From Corallococcus coralloides DSM 2259 (GTDB taxonomy: Bacteria; Myxococcota; Myxococcia; Myxococcales; Myxococcaceae), in NCBI RefSeq assembly GCF_000255295.1, contig NC_017030.1, positions 5,022,001-5,086,000 of the forward strand: DNA of 64,000 nt, written 5' to 3'. Position 1 is the stretch's first letter. Each line of letters opens with the position of its first letter. Positions 7,641 through 15,502 of this stretch are shown here, piece after piece. A model generated the notes under the pieces. It did no database searches, had not been told where the DNA came from, and saw only the letters and a list, made by a program, of their open reading frames with translations. The position numbers and the translations under genes are program-made.

Positions 7641-8993
7641 CTACAGCCGCCCCTCTTCGCCGCTGCGGTCGCGCGGCGGGTTGGGCGTAGCGTTTGCGGA
7701 GGCCGACTGCGGGTTGTTGCCCCCGCCAGCGCCGGGCAGGGGAGGGGGCCGCTTGCCCTCGAGGAGCGGGTCCGGCTCGTAGCCGGCCAGCTCGCGCACC
7801 TCGTTGTAGGTGAAGGCCTCGGTGGGCTGCGTCGTCATGAGGCGGAAGACGCGCTCGAACTCCTGGGGGCGCGGGTCCTCGTAGTCGAGGATGGCGTCCC
7901 GGTCCACGAGGGGCACTAGGCAGTGCTGAAGCCAGGAGCGCCAGAACTCCAGGCGCGGCAGGACGGCGAAATCCGCGAGGGTGTACTCGGCGCTCTCCGC
8001 GGTGGATCGGTTACTGGATGTGAGGTCGCCCACCAGCTCCGGGGGCACGTTGTACGTCTGGCGGATGAAGTCCAGCAGGCCCTTCTTCAACTCCTCCGTC
8101 TGGAGCTCCCGGAAGTTCACCTGCACCTGGGCGAGGCTGACGCCCGCCGGGGCGAACCACACCTTGCCCGCGCTGCCCGGCCCGGCGAAGGCCTCCTGGT
8201 ACTTCTTCTCCAGGTCGAGCACCGTCTCCTCGAGGTCGGTGCCTGACGACTTCGCGTCCAGGCCGACGATGGCTGCGGGGATGCCGCCGCGTTCGAAGGT
8301 GGACTTCGTCGCGCGGGAGATGGCCTCCACCGTGTCCAGCTCATCGCCCAGTGCCATGCCGGCGCCCGCGCCGCGGTCCTCGGGCGCCTCCGGGTCCAGG
8401 TGCTTGAACCAGAGGACGTCCGCTTCGGGCACCGCGCCGATGAAGGTGTTGTGGCTGAGGAAGAAGACGGGGTTCTCCGGCGTGGGCGTCATCATCACGC
8501 GGTGCGGGGGCACCACCTCCCACCCCACCACGCGTCCGGTGTCGTCCCGGCGCAGCCATAGGAAGGCCTCGCCCACCAGGTCCACGTGCACCTGGCTGAG
8601 CTTCCGGAAGGCGCGGCCGGGGTAGCGCGGGTGCGGCGCCTCCAGCAGGCGCAGCAGCTCGTGGTCCGGCAGCTCCACCAGCTCACCGGAAGCAGTGGCG
8701 TCCTTCAGCGCCTTAGTGCGCAGCCGGGGGTTGGCGGACTTCAGGCGCTGGTCGAGCACGCTCAGGACGCCTGGGCGGGCGCGCTTGTAGACGCGCCAGC
8801 GGGGTGTGGCCACCGCCTCGGCGACGGTGTCCACGACGGTGCGCAGCCAGCCGTTCTCCTTGTACGCGCGTAGCACTTCGCGACTGCCCCGGCGCGGGCT
8901 GAAGCTGACGACGGGGAGGGCATGGACAAGCGAGCCCTGGGGGGCGGGCAGCAGGCCCAGGGCCTTGAGGGCGCGGTGGAAGAGGGAGGCCAT
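7641..8993 (-). CDS. Phage portal protein (HK97 family)
   Basis: 450 residues with the standard HK97 portal layout: N-terminal VLRAYKENGWLRTVVDTVAE, the wing segment LVGEAFLWLRRDDTGRVVGW, the ADVLWFKHLDPEA strand, the ISRATKSTFERGGIPAAIVG helix, and DFIRQTYNVPPELVGD with SSNRSTAESAEYTLADFAVL near the C-terminus, followed by a disordered Pro/Gly tail. Two ATGs are possible (8999 and 8993). 8993 places the start exactly 8 nt after the GCCGCCCCTTCT element, as at 15523 and 19729, so it is preferred. The portal is the dodecameric DNA channel of the capsid. Confidence 0.88.
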   Translation of the reverse strand: MASLFHRALKALGLLPAPQGSLVHALPVVSFSPRRGSREVLRAYKENGWLRTVVDTVAEAVATPRWRVYKRARPGVLSVLDQRLKSANPRLRTKALKDATASGELVELPDHELLRLLEAPHPRYPGRAFRKLSQVHVDLVGEAFLWLRRDDTGRVVGWEVVPPHRVMMTPTPENPVFFLSHNTFIGAVPEADVLWFKHLDPEAPEDRGAGAGMALGDELDTVEAISRATKSTFERGGIPAAIVGLDAKSSGTDLEETVLDLEKKYQEAFAGPGSAGKVWFAPAGVSLAQVQVNFRELQTEELKKGLLDFIRQTYNVPPELVGDLTSSNRSTAESAEYTLADFAVLPRLEFWRSWLQHCLVPLVDRDAILDYEDPRPQEFERVFRLMTTQPTEAFTYNEVRELAGYEPDPLLEGKRPPPLPGAGGGNNPQSASANATPNPPRDRSGEEGRL

Positions 8994-9001
8994 GCGCATC
9001 C

Positions 9002-9013
9002 AGAAGGGGCGGC
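9002..9013 (-). promoter_or_regulatory. Recurrent phage element GCCGCCCCTTCT
   Basis: Exact copy on the minus strand, 8 nt upstream of the portal ATG at 8993, and so useful for choosing that start over 8999. Confidence 0.55.
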
Positions 9014-9046
9014 GCTATGCTGGCCCTCAACCATCGGAGTGGGGGA

Positions 9047-9388
9047 ATGATTTCAATCGCACTGAATACTCTTGATGTATTTTGCACTGCCGTTGCGGAA
9101 GATTTTGACGCTCTTCGGTCCGGTCGGACCGTTGCACTGGATTCCCTCTACTGTCCGTACTGCGCCGACCAGCGGCGAGTGAGGCTTGTATTCTTGTGGC
9201 ATGTGAATGATCCGCTTGGAAGGCCCGACGAGCCAACACGCAAGATCGTTACGTCGAGTGCAGATTTGTTTCGACAGATCAAAGAGAGCGTTGCGCCGCA
9301 TGCCAATCAAACAATCTCTCTTTGCGTTTTGCTATTGTCAGTCGGATTTCAATGTTTTTTCGGATCATTCACACGTTGGTCCACTTAG
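9047..9388 (+). CDS. Small moron protein with CxxC motif, unknown
   Basis: 113 codons on the plus strand, opposite to the phage backbone and clearly AT-richer than its neighbours. The ATG at 9047 follows GGAG/GGGGG. It contains a CPYCADQRR motif that may bind zinc and a hydrophobic tail (TISLCVLLLSVGFQCFFG). I do not recognise a family. It lies inside the portal-terminase gap together with a membrane protein gene, so it is probably cargo rather than virion structure. Confidence 0.45.
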   Translation: MISIALNTLDVFCTAVAEDFDALRSGRTVALDSLYCPYCADQRRVRLVFLWHVNDPLGRPDEPTRKIVTSSADLFRQIKESVAPHANQTISLCVLLLSVGFQCFFGSFTRWST

Positions 9389-9447
9389 CGTTTGGGGCAA
9401 TGCCCGTTGATTGTTGCGCCCTGCTGCGCTGCAGGAGTCGACCCATC

Positions 9448-10056
9448 ATGGATCATGAAAAGTTCAAGAATGTTGCGAACGGAATTCAAAGTCTTGTGTT
9501 TGCAGTTGGTGCAGTCGTCACCGCAGGGTGGGCGATTTTTACCTTTACTGCTTTGGGTTCCCAAAACAAGGCGGCCGCCGAGCAGTTGGAGCTAGAGCAA
9601 CGTATTCGTCAGGAGCCAATGCTACAGATTGAGCTGTCAATGCAGCAAAGCCCGGCGTTGGTGGAAGACCAGCTCTTGCGTATATCTGCCGTACTCAGGA
9701 ATGAAGGGAAAAGAACGCTTGCGATCGGCCTGATGGATGGTCCACTCACGATGGTAAGAGTAGATGTGACCGGCGGCCATATGAAAGTCCTTTCCTCGCC
9801 GCTGAATATGCAAAACATTAAGATCGAATCCAACGGGCAATTAACGTCCATAGAGCAGCGTATCCTTCGGCCCGGTCAGAGTCGTACCATTCCCTTCGCG
9901 GTACGTGTATCAGAGCCGGGCGACTACTTGATTCAGTTTTCAGGCGCGTACGCCGGAGTGGAGCTCAGAGCCGGTGACGTGGTTGATACGAAAGATGTGA
10001 CGATCGAGGGATTAGCTCAAATTTTCGTCCACGTGGCCGCAAAATCTGCAAGATGA
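9448..10056 (+). CDS. Single-pass membrane protein, phage moron, unknown
   Basis: 202 residues. Start chosen at 9448 because AGGAG lies 10 nt upstream. One transmembrane helix (IQSLVFAVGAVVTAGWAIFT, residues ~12-35) is followed by a short helix and a beta-rich soluble domain (MLQIELSMQQSPALVEDQLL and a sandwich-like tail with SGAYAGVELRAGDVV). AT-rich, plus strand, unlike flanking genes. Such anchored beta domains are common in superinfection-exclusion or defence morons, but nothing here proves that. Confidence 0.65.
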   Translation: MDHEKFKNVANGIQSLVFAVGAVVTAGWAIFTFTALGSQNKAAAEQLELEQRIRQEPMLQIELSMQQSPALVEDQLLRISAVLRNEGKRTLAIGLMDGPLTMVRVDVTGGHMKVLSSPLNMQNIKIESNGQLTSIEQRILRPGQSRTIPFAVRVSEPGDYLIQFSGAYAGVELRAGDVVDTKDVTIEGLAQIFVHVAAKSAR

Positions 10057-10177
10057 GCCGCAGGCCTAACTGGAATCCAGCAGTGAACCAGAGCCGTGAG
10101 GTGATAGTTTTTTCTTCGGCTTGGCGTCAGGGGTGGGCTGCTTACTTCTTTCTGTTGAACTGTAGAAAAAGCCATTT

Positions 10178-10480
10178 TTGAAGCCGCTCCTTAAGGCAAT
10201 AGAAGCCAATGCTGCCCCTATGTGGACTAGGCGACTGGATGCTGCCTATTTGGAGTGTATCAAGGATTTTGGCAATGCGGCAATCCATAGCAATGACGGC
10301 GATATAGCTGTGTGGGGGCATCGCGCTAGAGTTCTTTGCGCATGTTCAGGTGACGCTTGATGCGCTGCTGGAGTACGTATACGAGGAGCCCGCTCGCGAC
10401 AAAGCGCGCCTGGAGAATATGAAGTCTGCCGTTGCGGCAGTGGTCCCGAGTAAAAAAGTGATGTGGCTCTACTCCTCGAG
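10178..10480 (+). pseudogene. Frameshifted DUF4145-like remnant
   Basis: One frame reads CIKDFGNAAIHSNDGDIAVW up to a run of five G at about 10314-10318. The next frame then continues IALEFFAHVQVTLDALLEYV with YEEPARDKARLENMKSA. Together these match the C-terminal half of DUF4145 proteins (the 'GN.A.H...' and 'LEY.YE.PAR' patterns). One extra G in the run would restore the frame. The N-terminal half is missing, upstream frames carry stops, and the 3' end runs into the terminase gene. It may be a decayed moron, or the frameshift may be a homopolymer sequencing error. Confidence 0.4.
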
Positions 10481-11971
10481 CACCGCGTCCTCCGTCCCGC
10501 GCTGCCGCCCGGCGGCCCCCGCGTTGCGGCGCTTCGGGATAACGTAGAGGTAGATGGGCCACGCGAAGGCGTCCGCTCGGTCGTCTCTCGCGTGGCCGCC
10601 CTCCTGGCCGGTGAACTTCGCCAGCTGAGCCTCCAGCTTGTCGTGCTTGCCCACCATGTGGACGAGGCCCGCCTTCGCGTAGGAGGACACCGGCGCCGCG
10701 CGCTCGGCCTTCGACTGCATGGCGCGCTCGGTGAGCACCTTCACCTTCTTCACCGTGCGGATGGTGCTCTTCACCATGGAGCCGCCGGTGTTGCTCTCCG
10801 CGAACACCCATGCGTTCGGCTTCCCGTTGGCGCGCTTCTTGGCGAAGGGCTGCCAAGCCTCCAGCGCCTTGATGGCCTCGCGCGCCCAGACCTCGGGCTC
10901 CGGCGTGCGGAGCGAAGCGTCCTGCAGGACGTAGACGTGGTCCAGCCCGTCCGCCTCCATGCGCACGCCGAGCACGACGATGCCGTGCATGTCCGCGCCC
11001 TTCTTCTCCCCGGTGGCCGGGTCCACCGAGACGATGATGGCCTCGTACTCCTTCGGCGCCTTCTTCGGGTCGATGCGCGAGGCGTTCCAGTTGACGCCCC
11101 GGTAGAGCGCAGGGTCCAGGTCGAAGCGCAGCTCGCCCATGAACTCGCGCCGGCCCTCGGGCGTCTCCATCACCCGGCGCACGTAGGCCTCGTAGTCCGG
11201 GGCCAGGTTGGCGAGGTTCTCCAGCGTGGAGCTGCGCGCGAGCACCAGGCCCTCGCGGTCGCCGAGCATCTCGCGGAAGAGCACCGTGGGCGCGGGCGTG
11301 GTGGTGATGACCATGCGCGGCGGCAGGCCCTGGGCGCGCATCCGCGTGGTGGTGAGGCGGTTGACGACGCGGCACTCCTTGTAGACGGCCACCGCATCGC
11401 CCTTCCACGCCACCGGCTCGTCCGCCCAGATGTACGTGTACTGGTGCCCGCGGAACTTGTCCGCGTTCTTCGCAGGCAGCCACGTGGCCTGAGCGCCGTT
11501 GGGCCACACCAGCTTGCGGCGCGACTTCTCCACCTTCGGGAAGAACCAGGGCGCGGAGATGGTGAGGATGCCGCTTGTCCCCTCCAACTGGTTCTTCACG
11601 ATTTCGGAGTAGGTGGGGCCCACGATGAGGATGCGCGCCTCGGGGTCCGCGCGGGCCTCGTCGATGACGGCGGCGGCGCCCGCGTACGTCTTGCCGGTGC
11701 CGCGCCCGCCCATGAAGAACCAGGTGCGGAAGTGCGCGGGCGGGCGCTGGACGGGGCGCAGCCAGTACCGGTGCTCGTGATAGAGGAGCACCAGTTCCTG
11801 GGGCGTCAAGGCCAGCGCGTTGCAGTGGCCGGTGGTGGTGCCGCCCGCCGCGTGGGCCGCCAGCGCGAGCTGCTGCATGAGGTTGTGGGGGCCGTGGCTG
11901 TCCGCCGTGATGACGGGGATGCCGTCCAGCAGCGACTCCCCAGCCTTCGCCACGCCCGCGTCAGTCCCCAT
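10469..11971 (-). CDS. Terminase large subunit
   Basis: 500 residues. The ATPase domain has a classical Walker A (MGGRGTGKT), Walker B (YIWADE) and a coupling-type MVITTTPAPT segment. The C-terminal nuclease domain shows IVSVDPATG (first Asp), FAESNTGGS, and GHARDDRADAFAW (last Asp pair). It drives DNA packaging through the portal. Its 5' end overlaps the small subunit by 11 bp. The 3' end abuts the AT-rich moron block. Confidence 0.9.
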   Translation of the reverse strand: MGTDAGVAKAGESLLDGIPVITADSHGPHNLMQQLALAAHAAGGTTTGHCNALALTPQELVLLYHEHRYWLRPVQRPPAHFRTWFFMGGRGTGKTYAGAAAVIDEARADPEARILIVGPTYSEIVKNQLEGTSGILTISAPWFFPKVEKSRRKLVWPNGAQATWLPAKNADKFRGHQYTYIWADEPVAWKGDAVAVYKECRVVNRLTTTRMRAQGLPPRMVITTTPAPTVLFREMLGDREGLVLARSSTLENLANLAPDYEAYVRRVMETPEGRREFMGELRFDLDPALYRGVNWNASRIDPKKAPKEYEAIIVSVDPATGEKKGADMHGIVVLGVRMEADGLDHVYVLQDASLRTPEPEVWAREAIKALEAWQPFAKKRANGKPNAWVFAESNTGGSMVKSTIRTVKKVKVLTERAMQSKAERAAPVSSYAKAGLVHMVGKHDKLEAQLAKFTGQEGGHARDDRADAFAWPIYLYVIPKRRNAGAAGRQRGTEDAVLEE

Positions 11972-12542
11972 CGCCGTCCTCGAGGGCGGGCTCCGGCGGC
12001 ACGTCCTTCGCTGCCTGGGCCTTCAGGTGCTTGGCGATGAAGGTGGCGAGCTTCTCGTCCAGCTTCGCGCGGGCCTCGTCCGGGGTGATGACCTCGAAGA
12101 GGGGACCGTGCGCGTTGCCCGCGGGCGCGGCGGGCTCGCGCGGGATGGTGAAGTCCTTGGGGGCGGTCACCGCCAGGAACCAGCGGGCGCCGCGGCCGTC
12201 CATCGTCTTGTCGCTGATGGAGTCCAGCGCGTCCTTCACCCGGCTCTTCTGGAACTCGGCCTGGGCGCGCTCCACCTCCACGACGAACTCGGTGTAGCGG
12301 CTGCGCTTGCCGGACTCGATGGCCTCGCGCCCGCGGCGCAGCCAGTTCTGCAGCCGCGCCTCCGTGGTGCCCGCGAGCGCGGCGGCCATGCGCTTCGTGG
12401 AGCCCTGGCGCAGCTCCGCGACGATGGCCGTCTGAATCTTGTAGGTGAGGGTGGTGGCGGGCCCGGAGAACTTCGGCGCGCGCTTCCCCCCGGCCGGCTT
12501 GCCGGTAGGGGGCTTCGGGTCGTAGCCGCGCGGAGGGGACAC
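11961..12542 (-). CDS. Terminase small subunit
   Basis: 193 residues, GTG start with GGAGGAG directly before it and a CCGCCCCTTCT element 7 nt upstream. The N-terminal part carries a helix-turn-helix (TAIVAELRQGSTKRMAAALA, then GTTEARLQNWLRRGREAIES) typical of terminase small subunits that bind the packaging site. The middle has the oligomerisation-type VVEVERAQAEFQKSRVKDAL, and the C-terminus is acidic. Adjacent and overlapping with the large subunit. Confidence 0.85.
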   Translation of the reverse strand: MSPPRGYDPKPPTGKPAGGKRAPKFSGPATTLTYKIQTAIVAELRQGSTKRMAAALAGTTEARLQNWLRRGREAIESGKRSRYTEFVVEVERAQAEFQKSRVKDALDSISDKTMDGRGARWFLAVTAPKDFTIPREPAAPAGNAHGPLFEVITPDEARAKLDEKLATFIAKHLKAQAAKDVPPEPALEDGDGD

Positions 12543-12549
12543 CTCCTCC

Positions 12550-12560
12550 AGAAGGGGCGG
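12550..12560 (-). promoter_or_regulatory. Recurrent phage element CCGCCCCTTCT
   Basis: Minus-strand copy (11 of 12 positions) overlapping the stop of the 60-residue gene and lying 7 nt upstream of the small terminase GTG. Confidence 0.5.
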
Positions 12561-12743
12561 TTACGCGGGGACGGCGAGGGCGCGCGCCATCACCCACCGG
12601 CCCGGGGCGGGCGTCTTGGCCGCGCCGACCGTCCCCTGCGCCTCGTCGTGCGGGGGCGAGCTGCGCGCGGCGGTGCTGGAGTCGGTGAGGCGCCAGCGGG
12701 ACGGAGTGGTGGGCGAGGAGGACTCGGGGGTGGGCGTGGTCAT
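12561..12743 (-). CDS. Small Ser/Thr/Pro-rich phage protein, unknown
   Basis: 60 residues beginning MTTPTPESSS, disordered, ending GRWVMARALAVPA. AGGAG lies 6 nt before the ATG and codon use is phage-like. An element copy lies 37 nt further upstream. It is the first gene of the packaging operon. No function can be given. Confidence 0.55.
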   Translation of the reverse strand: MTTPTPESSSPTTPSRWRLTDSSTAARSSPPHDEAQGTVGAAKTPAPGRWVMARALAVPA

Positions 12744-12780
12744 CGGCTGCTCCTGGACGGCAGGTGGGACTGCACCAGCC

Positions 12781-12792
12781 AGAAGGGGCGCC
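12781..12792 (-). promoter_or_regulatory. Recurrent phage element (GGCGCCCCTTCT)
   Basis: Minus-strand copy with one difference from the consensus, 37 nt upstream of the 12,743 ATG. A good Shine-Dalgarno lies between. Confidence 0.45.
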
Positions 12793-13057
12793 GCTGGCCC
12801 GCTGGCGCACGCGGCGCTGGGACGTCCACGGCCCCGGTCGAAGCGACAGGACGCGCCTACGGGCCGCCAGGAATGCGCAGGGCCCCAAAAAATGGGGGGT
12901 CGTCTGTCAGTTCCCCTCGGAAAAACGCTGAAGAATCCGCGTCGCAAGATTGCAGCGCTCCGAGCAATCCTTCCGGCAGGCGCACATGTTGGTTCCCCAC
13001 CCCAGGGGGAGGGGGCGCCTGTTCAATGGGGCTGAAATCCCCCCTGTCCTACATGCA
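12793..13057. other. Non-coding gap upstream of the packaging genes
   Basis: I see no convincing gene here. It holds a GGGGCCCC-type run near 12,886, short G/C-run inverted repeats (a CCCCAC...GGGGGAGGGGG stretch and GGGG-CTGAAAT-CCCC near 13,028) and ends in the 40-bp palindrome. The position next to the small terminase gene would suit a packaging (pac/cos) site, but nothing proves it. Confidence 0.4.
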
Positions 13058-13097
13058 CCCGCCTCGTCGTGACCTATATAGGTCACGACGAGGCGGG
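13058..13097. repeat. Perfect 40-bp palindrome
   Basis: The 20 bases at 13058-13077 (CCCGCCTCGTCGTGACCTAT) are the exact reverse complement of 13078-13097, with no spacer. It spans the stop codon of the 13,083 gene (TGA at 13085-13083). It could form a 20-bp cruciform or hairpin. There is no U-run on either side, so it is not a standard intrinsic terminator. Possible roles: factor-binding operator, transcription barrier, or packaging/recombination site. Confidence 0.7.
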
Positions 13098-13655
13098 AGC
13101 CGCCCGCCAGTCCCCTCGCGCGCACACCACCTGCCGCACACGGTTGCGCAGGGCGTCCCGGGGCAGCGACTCCCCCAGCCGCGCCAGGAGCTGGGCCTTG
13201 CTCGCGGAGCGCAGGCCTCGCGCCGTGCCCGCCTCCTCCAGCAGGGCCAGCAGCTCCTCCCGCCACAGCAGGTGCTGGGTGGCGCCCGCGTTGGGGCTGG
13301 GGTTGTCCGCCGCCGGCCGCACCTCCTCCAGCGTGACGCCGTCCGGTCCGGGGTGCGCGAGCACCACGCCCCACCAGTTCGGCACCAGCGTCTGCCCGCG
13401 CGCCAGGTGGCGGGCGCCCGCGACGAGGGTGCACCTGTCCAGGACGACGCTGTAGCAGTGGGGCTGGACCGGCAGGCGCCGCAGCGTGTCCGCGTCCGCC
13501 TTCACCTCGTATCCGTGGAAGCGGGCCGAGCTGAGCGCGGCCACGTCCACGCGCACCAGCCCGTACTCGAGCCTCAGCTCCGGCAGCACCCGCGCCTCCG
13601 GGTACGTGGCCTGGACGAGGCGCACCAGCGGCGGGCGGACGTCAGCGTCGTGCAT
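13083..13655 (-). CDS. sce7726-family protein (nuclease-like fold)
   Basis: 190 residues. The ATG at 13655 has an element copy (CGCCCCTTCC) 7 nt upstream. The N-terminal 115 residues match the sce7726 family: MHDADVRPPLVRLVQ, LEYGLVRVDVAALSS, FHGYEVKADADTLRRLPVQ, RCTLVAGARHLAR and VPNWWGVVLA. The D...E-x-K arrangement (RVDVAAL and GYEVKAD) looks like a PD-(D/E)XK nuclease core. The C-terminus has Ala/Leu-rich helices. Homologues occur in phages and accessory loci. The biochemical role is unproven. Confidence 0.75.
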   Translation of the reverse strand: MHDADVRPPLVRLVQATYPEARVLPELRLEYGLVRVDVAALSSARFHGYEVKADADTLRRLPVQPHCYSVVLDRCTLVAGARHLARGQTLVPNWWGVVLAHPGPDGVTLEEVRPAADNPSPNAGATQHLLWREELLALLEEAGTARGLRSASKAQLLARLGESLPRDALRNRVRQVVCARGDWRAAPASS

Positions 13656-13662
13656 GCCAGGT

Positions 13663-13674
13663 GGAAGGGGCGTC
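13663..13674 (-). promoter_or_regulatory. Recurrent phage element (GACGCCCCTTCC)
   Basis: Diverged minus-strand copy (10 of 12), 7 nt upstream of the 13,655 ATG. Confidence 0.45.
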
Positions 13675-13720
13675 CGCGAAGATCTCTTCAGTCCTGCGAT
13701 CCGGGCGGACCGGGCAAGAC

Positions 13721-13754
13721 GAAGCCCTCGGATGCCGAGGCGTCCGAGGGCTTC
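13721..13754 (-). terminator. Hairpin directly 3' of the tRNA
   Basis: Perfect 12-bp stem (GAAGCCCTCGGA / TCCGAGGGCTTC) with a 10-nt loop, starting one nucleotide after the tRNA on the minus strand. Weakly T-rich sequence follows (GTCTTG). Probably the tRNA transcript terminator or processing boundary. Confidence 0.6.
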
Positions 13755-13755
13755 A

Positions 13756-13839
13756 GAAAATCGCGGGACTCGAACCCACACGGGCCGTTGGCCCACCAGC
13801 TTGCGAGGCCGGCGCGTCTACCATTTCCGCCAGACTGTC
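13756..13839 (-). tRNA. Class II tRNA, leucine-type body with CGC anticodon
   Basis: On the minus strand, 84 nt fold as a tRNA: D-arm TGGCGGAAATGGTAGACGC (the leucine form), anticodon stem CCGGC/GCTGG with loop CTCGCAA, a perfect 5-bp variable stem GGGCC-AAC-GGCCC, and T-arm GTGGG-TTCGAGT-CCCGC. The acceptor pairs 6 of 7 (GACAGTC with GATTTTC, mismatch at 3-70). The anticodon is CGC (alanine GCG codon) although the body is leucine-like, the base after the acceptor is U, and no CCA is encoded. It may be a phage tRNA with changed identity or a decaying gene. Confidence 0.65.
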
Positions 13840-13952
13840 GTAACGACGGTGAAGCTAAGTACGTCGCCGGTGCCCGTCAACGAGGCGTTGGCTGCACGGC
13901 TCCCTGGTTGCTTATCAAGGCTGGCACGGGTGGGCGCCTCTTCTCTCCGGCC

Positions 13953-14135
13953 ATGACCAGTTACCCAGGCCGAATGACGGTGACGGACCACGAGGGCGCA
14001 AGGTAGGCGCCCTGGAGCCCGTGGCTCCTGTACGACAGCAGCATCCCCCGGTCGCACGTTGATGAGTCGGTGGGCCGCCTGCACCTCGGCTGGTACGGGG
14101 GCGCGGATGGCCGGGATGCGGAGGCCGCGCGATGA
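13953..14135 (+). pseudogene. Short ORF interrupted by in-frame TAG
   Basis: From the ATG at 13953 the frame reads MTSYPGRMTVTDHEGAR, then TAG at 14004, then resumes in the same frame (APWSPWLLYDSSIPRSHVDE and GRLHLGWYGGADGRDAEAAR) to TGA at 14133. The second part has strongly G/C-biased third positions, as real phage genes here do, and its stop overlaps the next ATG as ATGA. This suggests a gene broken by an amber mutation. I see no amber-suppressor anticodon in the nearby tRNA. Confidence 0.35.
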
Positions 14136-14610
14136 AGACGCTCGTCGTGGGCCTCTGGCTGGTGTGGTTCCAGGCGACAACGGCGGCAGCCATCGTGTCC
14201 CTCCGTCTGCTGCTCTGGGCGTCCGGCATCTCAGCCGAGAGGGCTGGCGCATCGCCGTCGCCTTCGTCGCGCTGGGCGCGGGTGTCCTCACCGCAGCGAT
14301 GCTCACCACGACGGACGCATTGGAGGAGCAGGCCCAAGCGCTCCTGACCTGGCACGCGGCGCCGCCGACAGTCCATGCCGCACAAGGTGGACGGCCCATG
14401 ACGTTCTGCACCTGCATCCGCGACCGAGCGCCCATGGAGCTGCCGTGCCCGGTGCCGCAGTGCCCGACCGGCGTGGCGCTCCGTCGCGGCTTCCACGAGG
14501 GCGCCGACGGAGCCCGCTTTGCAAGGAAGGTGGTCCCAGGCCCGCCGTCTCGGTGGGTGTGGCGGCCGTGGGAAGCGGGCTCGCCGCGCGATCCTTTTCC
14601 TCAGGGGTGA
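14132..14610 (+). pseudogene. Frameshifted holin-like membrane protein
   Basis: The ATG at 14132 begins MKTLVVGLWLVWFQATTAAA, a good transmembrane start, but this frame loses coding character by about 14,225. The -1 frame then continues with a second hydrophobic segment (RIAVAFVALGAGVLTAAMLT), a short helix and a Cys-containing tail (TFCTCIRDRAPMELPCPVPQ), ending at 14,610. Two TM segments plus a soluble tail suggest a holin or lysis accessory protein. Either the gene is frameshifted or two small genes overlap here. Confidence 0.35.
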
Positions 14611-14727
14611 CCAGCCCTTCTGGACGAGGCCCCTCCGCACTGCCACAACCCGAAACGCCCACTGGGGAGGCGACCTCTCGTATCTGGCGCAAAGGGAGCG
14701 CGCTTTCCGGAACAGAGCCCTAAGATG

Positions 14728-15414
14728 TCAGGGTTCAGCGGATACGCCTTCTATGAGCCCAATCCGTGTCCGGATAGCATTGCAAATTGCATCAATTTGC
14801 GAGGTGAGCTGCTGCTGGCCTTCCAATGCTTTCTGACTAAGCCCCAGATCGAAATCATCCTTCCACTCTCCGGAGGAGTATTTGAAAGCCTCATCGAATG
14901 AAGACTGAGTCAGTGCGTGGATCTTCTCGTAAACCTCTTTGGGAAAGAAGGGTTGATTTTCGTTGACAGTCTGCTCCACGATTCTCCAGGCTTTGGCGAA
15001 TTCTTGGACGCAACGCAGTCTCGTTTCTTTCAATTTTTCAAGCGGCTCGCTCGGGCGCCCAACAGGCTGGAGAGCCCAGATCTTGAGTTTTAGGTCGTGG
15101 AGCGCTTTCCAAATCAGCGTGTAAAGTTCAAACTCCTTGGCGAACTGCAAGTTGTGCACCCGATGCTTGCGCGAGTGCTCAGCCTCGATGTTTTTGATGA
15201 GAACGTCGGTGCGCTCCTTCAACTCGTGGAGGCGCAGCGAGGACTCGGCCTGCAGCGTGTGCAACTCTCGCTGGATGGCTAACTTCTCTCGCTCAAGAAT
15301 GCGGTTGGCCCAGACTTTCCCAAGCCAGCTTGATAGTCCGAAGATGAGAGCACCTGCTCCGCCTACGGACAATAGGACCGCGCTCACGAGGTTCCATAGT
15401 TCCGCGCTTCTCAT
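14728..15414 (-). CDS. Membrane-anchored coiled-coil protein, phage moron
   Basis: 228 residues, ATG at 15414 at the point where coding character begins. One TM helix (VSAVLLSVGGAGALIFGLSS) is followed by a long Glu/Lys/Leu coiled coil (ILEREKLAIQRELHTLQAES, RLHELKERTDVLIKNIEAEH) and a helical domain. The gene is AT-richer than its neighbours and runs against the lysis genes. No family recognised. Position and composition suggest lysogenic-conversion or defence cargo. Confidence 0.7.
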   Translation of the reverse strand: MRSAELWNLVSAVLLSVGGAGALIFGLSSWLGKVWANRILEREKLAIQRELHTLQAESSLRLHELKERTDVLIKNIEAEHSRKHRVHNLQFAKEFELYTLIWKALHDLKLKIWALQPVGRPSEPLEKLKETRLRCVQEFAKAWRIVEQTVNENQPFFPKEVYEKIHALTQSSFDEAFKYSSGEWKDDFDLGLSQKALEGQQQLTSQIDAICNAIRTRIGLIEGVSAEP

Positions 15415-15502
15415 GGCCTTCGAATGCCTCCCCGCCTGTGTACCAGCGCAAGGTACCACTCCTCTGCTTCCACTAAGCGGCCGCGAGCACCCGCTGGGAG
15501 CG

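Noticed and set aside
11820..14006. A 728-codon plus-strand frame over the terminase and sce7726 genes
   Set aside because: Runs antisense to the terminase genes and through non-coding DNA; composition is low complexity.
13756..14135. Nearby tRNA as a suppressor of the TAG at 14004
   Set aside because: Its anticodon is CGC, which cannot read UAG.
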